Below are positions 1 to 4,921 of a stretch of DNA of 8,252 nucleotides, in pieces. The stretch spans positions 1 through 8,252 of the forward strand of contig DATEGA010000033.1 in NCBI GenBank assembly GCA_035280345.1, given 5' to 3'. The stretch's first letter is position 1, and the number at the start of each line of letters is the position of its first letter. The notes beneath the pieces are model-generated. The model saw only the letters and a list, made by a program, of their open reading frames with translations, was not told the DNA's origin and made no database searches. This stretch comes from DASSJF01 sp035280345. Lineage in GTDB: Bacteria > Sysuimicrobiota > Sysuimicrobiia > Sysuimicrobiales > Segetimicrobiaceae. The translations under genes and the position numbers were made by a program.

Positions 1-1
1 C

Positions 2-196
2 GGCCGCGCCGCGGGCATCGTGGCGCCGCTCCTGCTGGCGGCGCTCATGCACACCTGGACGACCGGCCGCGCTGAGGCGCTGAGCATTGTCGCGGCGTCG
101 CTCGTCGTTGCCGTCGGAATCGTGATCGTGTTCGGCGAAGAAACAGCCGGCCGCCGCCTCGAGGAGACGGCGGAGTACCGAGCTGAGGTGATCTGA
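2..196 (+). CDS. MFS transporter, C-terminal fragment (5' end outside window)
   Basis: This open frame enters from the left edge and ends at TGA 194-196, giving 64 C-terminal residues. It shows two hydrophobic stretches, about residues 3-16 (AAGIVAPLLLAALM) and 27-43, consistent with the last two membrane helices of a permease. These are followed by the cytoplasmic tail GEETAGRRLEE. The G-R-A-x-G-I-V-A-P-L-L start of a late helix and the E-E-T-x-G-R-x-L-E-E tail are typical of the metabolite/sugar-porter branch of the major facilitator superfamily, where a similar G-x-E-T-x-G-R-x-L-E-E motif follows the last helix. The substrate cannot be told from this fragment. The next gene starts 59 bp downstream with its own ribosome binding site, so they need not be one transcription unit. 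The family call is fairly sure and the subfamily is not. Confidence 0.75.
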   Translation, partial: GRAAGIVAPLLLAALMHTWTTGRAEALSIVAASLVVAVGIVIVFGEETAGRRLEETAEYRAEVI

Positions 197-208
197 TTCC
201 TATCACCT
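186..208. promoter_or_regulatory. Inverted repeat between MFS gene and secreted protein gene
   Basis: AGGTGAT (186-192) and ATCACCT (202-208) form a perfect 7-bp inverted repeat with a 9-nt loop. It overlaps the TGA stop of the upstream permease. No T-run follows, so it is a poor intrinsic terminator. It sits just upstream of a weak -10-like TACGAT (211-216), where an operator could lie. It could also be chance; no known regulator was recognised. Confidence 0.3.
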
Positions 209-255
209 GCTACGATAGACGCGGAACGCGGATCGCAAACAGGGGGTGGAGAAAG

Positions 256-717
256 ATGCACGGCACGTGGCGGAGAGTGTTTGCGGTTGGAGTGATCGTC
301 GGGCTCATGGCCGGTGCCGCCGGCACGGCGGCGGCGCAAATCAATGTCGGCTCGCTCATCAAGCTGTTTGGAATCGGTTACGTCGTCAAGCAGTTCGGCC
401 CCCAGATCAACTCGGCCATCAATACGCTCATGCTCAACAACCAGGCGCAGAACCGGGAACTCACCAAGGTCGTGCCGATTATCAGCGTTAGCGTGGCCCT
501 CGGGGGGCAAGGCGGGGGGTACATTGGCGCCGCGCAGGTGCAGGGCCCCAAGGCCGCGCTCGACAAGGTGCAGGCGGTGGCGCAGATCGAGGGGTCGTTC
601 ATGAACCAGATCCGGCTGCGCGGGCTCGTGCCGGTAGACAGCATAAACCCGCTTGCGGGCAAACTCCACCGGATCTATGGCGTCGGTGTGACGGCGCTCG
701 TCGATTTCCAGTTGTAG
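256..717 (+). CDS. Secreted/periplasmic protein of unknown function, 153 aa
   Basis: The function is not recognised. The ATG at 256 is preceded by GGGGGTGGAG (242-251), a good ribosome binding site, which supports this start. Residues 1-27 look like a Sec signal peptide: a basic start (W-R-R), a hydrophobic core VFAVGVIVGLMAG and an A-A-A cleavage site before Q28. The mature part (about 126 residues) has no cysteine and few charges. It contains the segment KVVPIISVSV (71-80), a glycine-rich turn GGQGGG (83-88) and then YIGAAQVQGP (89-98). A short amphipathic helix (A101-E112) follows, and the protein ends in a hydrophobic beta-like tail YGVGVTALVDFQL (141-153). I recall similar short secreted proteins, sharing the K-V-V-P-I-x-S-V and Y-I-G-A-A-Q-V blocks, as hypothetical proteins in deep-branching Firmicutes-like lineages; this is memory and was not searched. 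It converges with the zinc-ribbon gene, 15 bp away. That it is a real gene is well supported; its role is open. Confidence 0.8.
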   Translation: MHGTWRRVFAVGVIVGLMAGAAGTAAAQINVGSLIKLFGIGYVVKQFGPQINSAINTLMLNNQAQNRELTKVVPIISVSVALGGQGGGYIGAAQVQGPKAALDKVQAVAQIEGSFMNQIRLRGLVPVDSINPLAGKLHRIYGVGVTALVDFQL

Positions 718-730
718 CCGCGGCGCGGCT
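716..730. terminator. Short GC hairpin between convergent genes
   Basis: AGCCGC (716-721) pairs with GCGGCT (725-730) across a 3-nt loop. The hairpin begins inside the TAG stop of the secreted-protein gene and fills the 15-bp gap before the opposing zinc-ribbon stop. Its place between converging genes suggests a bidirectional terminator, but there is no U-tract on either side, so the call is weak. Confidence 0.35.
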
Positions 731-732
731 CT

Positions 733-1164
733 TCAGCGGCCTCCCGCGGCGCGCCGGAGGCCACGCTTGAGCGGCACGCCGCATGTCGCGCAATAGTGCT
801 GCCCCGGATCGCTGATCCGAGCGCCGCACTTCCAGCAGTCCGCGGCGACCTCGGTTCCACAGCGCGGGCACCGCGTCTGCATGGCGGCCGCTGAGACGCC
901 GGCCATGCCCCAGTCGCACTCGGGATTCCCGCAGACGAGCACCAGCGGCACGGCTTCGCGCCGCGGCAGGATGCGCTTAAGCGGAACGCCGCACGCTCCG
1001 CAGTATAGGGCGCTGACCTCCGGCACGTCGGCGCCGCACTTCCAACAGGCGGTCACCATCGGCGAGCCGCAGTCGGTACAGGTCTCAGGCAGGGCTTCGA
1101 CGCGGAGCGCGGTCATGGAGTGGGTGCACTCGGGGCTCGAGCAAATTGCGAAGTACCTGGACAT
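733..1164 (-). CDS. Tandemly duplicated zinc-ribbon protein, 143 aa, 16 cysteines
   Basis: The protein consists of two copies of one unit in exact 70-residue register. Cysteines 8, 13, 29, 32, 40, 43, 55 and 58 recur at 78, 83, 99, 102, 110, 113, 125 and 128. Each unit has the pattern C-x4-C, C-x2-C, C-x2-C, C-x2-C, enough for two zinc ions, so four in total. The most alike stretches are ACWKCGA / DCWKCGA and YCGACGVPLKR / YCATCGVPLKR. It resembles double zinc-ribbon (DZANK-like) folds, which bind nucleic acid or protein partners, but no catalytic domain is attached. There is no signal peptide or membrane segment, so it is probably cytosolic. The ATG is preceded by GGGAGGG on the minus strand (complement of about 1171-1177), a strong ribosome binding site 7 nt away. 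It is divergent from miaB and convergent with the secreted protein. The fold is confident; the role is unknown. Confidence 0.85.
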   Translation of the reverse strand: MSRYFAICSSPECTHSMTALRVEALPETCTDCGSPMVTACWKCGADVPEVSALYCGACGVPLKRILPRREAVPLVLVCGNPECDWGMAGVSAAAMQTRCPRCGTEVAADCWKCGARISDPGQHYCATCGVPLKRGLRRAAGGR

Positions 1165-1282
1165 CGTTGGTCCCTCCCGGGACGCACGTGTCGTGGGGCG
1201 GTTTTCGGGGCAGGCCGGAAAACTCCTCCGGCGTGCGCAACCGTCAATCCTATGGTACCCTCTCCGGCGAGGGTGATCCGCG
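1165..1282. promoter_or_regulatory. Divergent spacer between zinc-ribbon gene and miaB
   Basis: This 118-bp region must hold the promoters and leaders of both flanking genes. It contains the zinc-ribbon ribosome binding site at its left end and, at its right end, GGTGATCC (1272-1279), which matches the complement of the usual 16S rRNA 3' end just before the GTG start of miaB. A 6-bp inverted repeat, GCCGGA (1214-1219) and TCCGGC (1227-1232), lies in the middle. A TATGGT (1251-1256) could be a -10 box for miaB, but no convincing -35 box is visible. Confidence 0.4.
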
Positions 1283-2641
1283 GTGGCCGAACGGTTTCAC
1301 ATCATCACACAAGGCTGTCAGATGAACGTCCGCGACTCGGAGGCGATGGCCGGGCTGCTGGCGCGGATGGGCTATGCCGCTACCGACGATCCTACAGACG
1401 CGGACGTCATCATTCTCAACACCTGCACCGTGCGAGAGGGAGCCGAAGACCGCGCCTACGGACGCCTCGGCGAGTTGCGGGCCCTCAAACGGCGGCGGCC
1501 GGGGCTGTTGCTCGGCGTCGCCGGCTGCCTCGTCCAACAGGAACGCGACCGCGTGCTGGACCGCGCACCCTGGCTCGATTTGATCTTCGGCGTGCACAAC
1601 ATCCACCGGCTGCCGGAATTGCTGCGCGAGGCTCGGGACGGCTGCATGCCGGTCTACGAGGTGTGGGACCGGTCGGACCGGGACCGTCCGTTGCCGGTGC
1701 TGCCGCATCCGGCGTCGGCGCGCGGCGTCCGCGCGTTCGTCAACATCATCCACGGCTGCAACAAGTTCTGTACGTTTTGCATCGTGCCGTACGTGCGCGG
1801 GCGGGAGCGGAGCGTCGCGCCCGAGGACGTCGTCGCCGAGGTCCAGGCGCTCGCGGCGCAGGGCGTGCGTGAAGTGACACTCCTCGGCCAGAACGTCGAC
1901 AGCTACGGCCACGACCTGACGCCGCGGCGGGACCTCGCCGGGCTCCTTGAGTTGGTGCACGAGGTCGATGGCATCGGGCGGATCCGTTTCACGACCAGCC
2001 ACCCGCGCGACATGACGCGCCGGCTGATCGAGACCGTTGCCCGGCTGCCGAAGGCCTGCGAGCACATCCACCTGCCGGTGCAGGCGGGCGACGATGAGAT
2101 TCTCCGCCGGATGCACCGCGCGTATACCGGGGCCCAGTACCGCGAGACGGCAGACGCCGTTCGCACCGCGATGCCGCGGGCGAGCCTGACGACCGACGTC
2201 ATCGTCGGGTTCCCCGGCGAGACCGAGGAGGCGTTCGAGCGGACGCTGCGGTTCGTCGAGGACCTGCGCTTCGATGCCGTCAACACCGCGATGTACTCGC
2301 CGCGCGCCGGCACGCCGGCCGCGGACTATCCCGATCAGGTGCCGGACGATGCCAAGCGCCGGCGCCTCGCCGCGCTCAACCGCATGCAGGAGCGGATCGC
2401 CGCGGAGATCAACGCGCGACTCGTCGGCGGGGCGGAGGACGTCTTGGTGGAAGAGCCGGGCCGCAAGGGTGGCATGCTCGGCCGCACGCGGACCAACAAG
2501 ATCGTCACCTTTGACGGCGATGCCGGCCTGATCGGCCGCACGGTGTCGGTGGAGATTCTCGAGGCGGGATCGTGGGTGCTGCGGGGGCGCCGCGCCACAG
2601 GCGTGTGGCAGAGCGCGCCCCGTATGATCGCGACGCCCTAG
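1283..2641 (+). CDS. miaB: tRNA-2-methylthio-N6-dimethylallyladenosine synthase MiaB
   Basis: MiaB is a radical-SAM enzyme that adds a methylthio group at C2 of N6-isopentenyl-A37 in tRNAs reading codons that start with U, which stabilises codon-anticodon pairing. The 452-residue length is usual. The N-terminal methylthiotransferase domain starts with QGCQMNVRDSE and holds the three auxiliary-cluster cysteines C12, C48 (NTCTVRE) and C82 (AGCLVQ). The radical-SAM cluster is C159-N-K-F-C163-T-F-C166, followed by the family hallmark VPYVRGRERS. TLLGQNVDSYG separates MiaB from the related RimO and MtaB. A C-terminal TRAM RNA-binding domain covers about residues 376-437. The start is GTG at 1283, chosen because it leaves the normal short lead before Q-G-C-Q-M-N and has GGTGATCC just upstream. 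Its substrate is made by MiaA, whose gene is not in the window. The TAG stop overlaps that of the opposing gene. Confidence 0.98.
   Translation: MAERFHIITQGCQMNVRDSEAMAGLLARMGYAATDDPTDADVIILNTCTVREGAEDRAYGRLGELRALKRRRPGLLLGVAGCLVQQERDRVLDRAPWLDLIFGVHNIHRLPELLREARDGCMPVYEVWDRSDRDRPLPVLPHPASARGVRAFVNIIHGCNKFCTFCIVPYVRGRERSVAPEDVVAEVQALAAQGVREVTLLGQNVDSYGHDLTPRRDLAGLLELVHEVDGIGRIRFTTSHPRDMTRRLIETVARLPKACEHIHLPVQAGDDEILRRMHRAYTGAQYRETADAVRTAMPRASLTTDVIVGFPGETEEAFERTLRFVEDLRFDAVNTAMYSPRAGTPAADYPDQVPDDAKRRRLAALNRMQERIAAEINARLVGGAEDVLVEEPGRKGGMLGRTRTNKIVTFDGDAGLIGRTVSVEILEAGSWVLRGRRATGVWQSAPRMIATP
2594..2609. terminator. Hairpin in the 3' end of miaB, possible terminator of the leftward operon
   Basis: GCCACA (2594-2599) and TGTGGC (2604-2609) form a 6-bp stem with a 4-nt loop. 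It lies 28 nt beyond the stop of the leftward mutS-mutL-orf operon, inside the end of miaB. The two genes have no gap between them, so any terminator must lie within the opposing gene. No U-tract follows on the minus strand, so this is only a candidate. Confidence 0.22.
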
Positions 2642-3150
2642 CGGGTCAGCCCTCCCACCCACGCCGGCCTGCCACCGCCGGCGCTGAGGTCTCCGTCCCA
2701 CGCCGCAATGAGCACCCCAGTGGCGACATCGCGCAGCTCGCAATGCGACCGCCGCTCGCCATGGAGAGGCCCATCATGGTAAGCGACCTGCGCGCCCTGC
2801 GCATAGAACGCCCAGCTGTAGAGCGACTGCTCCGTGTGGAACCGCCGAACGACTCGGCCCGCCCGCCAAGTGATCAGGGTCAGCGCGATCGGATAACTCA
2901 CGCCGTCAATCCGGAATTCAGCGAACCAGCCCACCGTTCCGTTGGGTGCGATCCGGCCGGCGGCGACCCCGACTTGGCCTGGCTCCTTCGGGACGGTGAC
3001 GCTGCGGCCGCCGCTGAGCGTGATCCGCGCGGCGCCGTTCGACCCCGCGGAGACTGACACCGCTCCGTCACGCGACTGTCCGTATGCGGGAACGAGCGCG
3101 GCAAGCAACACGATTGCGACCGCCGCGGGTGCGCGCATCAACAGTCGCAT
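2638..3150 (-). CDS. Secreted hypothetical protein, 170 aa, third gene of the mutSL operon
   Basis: I do not recognise a named function. The ATG at 3150 follows the mutL TGA by one nucleotide, and a second in-frame ATG at 3138 (residue 5) is an alternative. Upstream codons in this frame run inside mutL and are not used. Residues 1-24 form a Sec signal peptide: basic M-R-L-L-M-R, core AVAIVLLAALV and cleavage after A-Y-G before Q25. The mature part looks all-beta: SVSAGSNGAARITLSGGRSVTVP (about 31-53; quoted in two overlapping parts: SVSAGSNGAARITL and LSGGRSVTVP), then WFAEFRIDGVSYPIALTLI, then SWAFYAQGAQVAYHDGPLHG, then HCELRDVATGVLIAAWDG. The last two blocks resemble a beta-propeller (WD40-like) blade, and I recall uncharacterised secreted proteins in Acidobacteria-type genomes with the V-A-Y-H-x-G-P-L-H-G and L-x-D-V-A-T-G signatures (memory, not searched). 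It has a single cysteine. Its spacing implies translational coupling to mutL. Why a secreted protein is made with a repair operon is unclear. Confidence 0.75.
   Translation of the reverse strand: MRLLMRAPAAVAIVLLAALVPAYGQSRDGAVSVSAGSNGAARITLSGGRSVTVPKEPGQVGVAAGRIAPNGTVGWFAEFRIDGVSYPIALTLITWRAGRVVRRFHTEQSLYSWAFYAQGAQVAYHDGPLHGERRSHCELRDVATGVLIAAWDGDLSAGGGRPAWVGGLTR
2662..2683. terminator. Hairpin just after miaB, possible miaB terminator
   Basis: CGCCGGC (2662-2668) and GCCGGCG (2677-2683) form a perfect 7-bp GC stem with an 8-nt loop, 20 nt after the miaB stop. It lies within the coding end of the opposing secreted-protein gene, in a Gly-rich segment. No T-run follows on the plus strand, so it is a weak candidate and may simply reflect base composition. 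Confidence 0.22.
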
Positions 3151-3151
3151 C

Positions 3152-4921
3152 TCACAGACGTCGGTAGAACCACCGCTCCAGGTCCCGGCCCCGCAGACGG
3201 ACCATCGTCGGACGGCCGTGGAAGCACGAGTAGGGGTCCTCCGTGCGCGCGAGCTCTTCGAGCAGCGCGGCCATCTTTGTCTGGTCGAGCCGATCGCCGG
3301 CGCGCACCGCAGTGTGGCAGGCCGTCGCGATGGCGAGCCGCTCCTCGAGGTCGCGGCCCGCGTGCTCGTCGCGCCCCGAACCGAGATCGGCGAGGCACGC
3401 ACGGAACAGCGTGATCGCATCGCGATCCGCGGCGATCGCCGGGACGGCGCGTAGGCGGATCGTCGCCCGGCCGAACGCTTCCACCTCGAAGCCGAGCGCC
3501 GCGAGCGGGCGCTCGACTTCTGACACCACCGCCGCTTCCGCCGGCGACAGCTCCACGACCGCGGGTGTCACGAGGCCCTGCGCGTGCGCGGTGCCCGCGC
3601 GGCGCCGGGCGAGCAGCCGCTCGTACAGCACGCGCTCGTGCGCCGCGTGTTGATCGATGAGCACCAGATCTCCGCCGGTTTCCCCGACGATATACGTGAG
3701 CGCCAGCTGGCCGAGTACGCGGATCGACGGCCACGGCGCAGTTAGGGGCGGCGGCGGCCACAACGACGGCCGCACGGCGTCCGGTCCCGCGGCCGCGCCG
3801 TACGAGGTGGCGGACTCCGCGACGTCGTGGGCGCCGGCGGGCAGGGCATCACCCCCGACGGCCGTGTCCGGAGTCCCGGGCGCGGCCGTCGCGCCGGGCC
3901 ACCGCACGGCGCCGGGTGCGGTGTGCACCAACGCCGCTCCGTGCAGCACCCGCCGGACCTCGCGTACCACGTCGCTGAACACGACGCGCTCGTCGGCGAA
4001 CCGCACCTCCGCCTTCCGCGGGTGGATGTTGACGTCGAGCGCGTCCTGCGGCACCCGCACGTGCAGCACGGCTGCAGGAACGCGGCCCTCGGGAATCAGC
4101 GTATGGTAGGCTTGGTCGAGGGCGCGCGCCAGCATGGGGCTCCGCACCGGACGGCCGTTTACGAGGAACCACTGATGGCTGCGCCGCGCCTGGGCCGTCT
4201 CCGGCGTGCCTAGCACGCCCGTGAGACCGGTGAGGCCGCGCGTGTCGATCGTGAGCGTGCGGTCCCGCAGCGCCGCTCCGAGCACGCGGCGAGCACGGTT
4301 CTCGAAGGATTCGGGGGGCATCCACAGGATCTCGCGCTCGCCGTCGACCAGGTGGAACGCGACGGACGGGGCGGCGAGCGCGAGGGCCTGTACGGTTTCG
4401 ACGATCACCGCGGTCTCGCGCGCCGGGGATTTGAGAAACCGCTGTCGGGCCGGAGTGTTGTAGAAGAGGTTCTCGACGGTCACCATGGTGCCGTCGGCGG
4501 CGCCGGCGACAGCGGGGGCGCCCCGTTCGCCCCCCGTGACCGTCACGGCGGCGGCGCTGTTCGCGCCGGCCGGCCGCGTGACGATCGTGACGCGTGCGAC
4601 CGCGGCGATGCTCGGCAGCGCTTCGCCTCGAAACCCGTAGGTATTCACGTGACGCAGGTCGTCCGCCGAGCGGATCTTGCTGGTGGCGAACCGCTCAAAC
4701 GCGACCGCGAGCTGCTCGGCCGGAATGCCGGCCCCGTCGTCGCTGACGCGAATCAGGCGGGAGCCGGCGCCGTCGATCTCGATCGTGATGCGGCGCGTCC
4801 CGGCGTCGAGACTATTCTCGATGAGTTCCTTGACGACCGAGGCCGGACGCTCGACGACTTCGCCCGCGGCGATGCGCTCCGCGGCCGCCGTAGGCAGGAC
4901 CTCGATCCGAGGGGACGTCAA
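3152..4921 (-). CDS. mutL: DNA mismatch repair protein MutL (endonuclease type)
   Basis: MutL couples mismatch recognition by MutS to strand removal, and in organisms without MutH it nicks the daughter strand itself. The protein has 589 residues, normal for the family. The N-terminal GHKL ATPase is complete: ERIAAGEVVERPASVVKELI (15-34), the catalytic E35 with Mg-binding N36, DDGAGI (61-66), FATSKI and GFRGEALPSIAAV. A Pro/Ala-rich linker (about 330-400) leads to the C-terminal dimerisation/endonuclease domain with D423-Q-H-A-A-H-E429-x4-E434, the metal-site C534 (ACHTAVRA) and C566-F-H-G-R-P. The start is TTG at 4921: it overlaps the mutS stop (TTGA), begins M-T-S-P-R-I-E-V-L-P as MutL proteins do, and no ATG or GTG fits better. 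The open frame continues upstream to 5302, but only as a shadow inside mutS. No clear ribosome binding site is visible, consistent with coupling to mutS. Confidence 0.97.
   Translation of the reverse strand: MTSPRIEVLPTAAAERIAAGEVVERPASVVKELIENSLDAGTRRITIEIDGAGSRLIRVSDDGAGIPAEQLAVAFERFATSKIRSADDLRHVNTYGFRGEALPSIAAVARVTIVTRPAGANSAAAVTVTGGERGAPAVAGAADGTMVTVENLFYNTPARQRFLKSPARETAVIVETVQALALAAPSVAFHLVDGEREILWMPPESFENRARRVLGAALRDRTLTIDTRGLTGLTGVLGTPETAQARRSHQWFLVNGRPVRSPMLARALDQAYHTLIPEGRVPAAVLHVRVPQDALDVNIHPRKAEVRFADERVVFSDVVREVRRVLHGAALVHTAPGAVRWPGATAAPGTPDTAVGGDALPAGAHDVAESATSYGAAAGPDAVRPSLWPPPPLTAPWPSIRVLGQLALTYIVGETGGDLVLIDQHAAHERVLYERLLARRRAGTAHAQGLVTPAVVELSPAEAAVVSEVERPLAALGFEVEAFGRATIRLRAVPAIAADRDAITLFRACLADLGSGRDEHAGRDLEERLAIATACHTAVRAGDRLDQTKMAALLEELARTEDPYSCFHGRPTMVRLRGRDLERWFYRRL

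Noticed and set aside
502..519. Two G6 tracts as a possible G-quadruplex
   Set aside because: They encode the Gly-rich turn of the secreted protein, and four evenly spaced G-runs are not present, so composition explains them.
1250..2743. 497-codon open frame on the minus strand opposite miaB
   Set aside because: It lies wholly antisense to a confidently identified miaB, has an Arg/His/Ala-rich translation with no recognisable domain, and long antisense frames are expected at this GC content.
3151..3420. Upstream extension of the 170-residue secreted protein into mutL
   Set aside because: The added residues are Arg-rich shadow sequence and would bury the signal peptide inside the protein.
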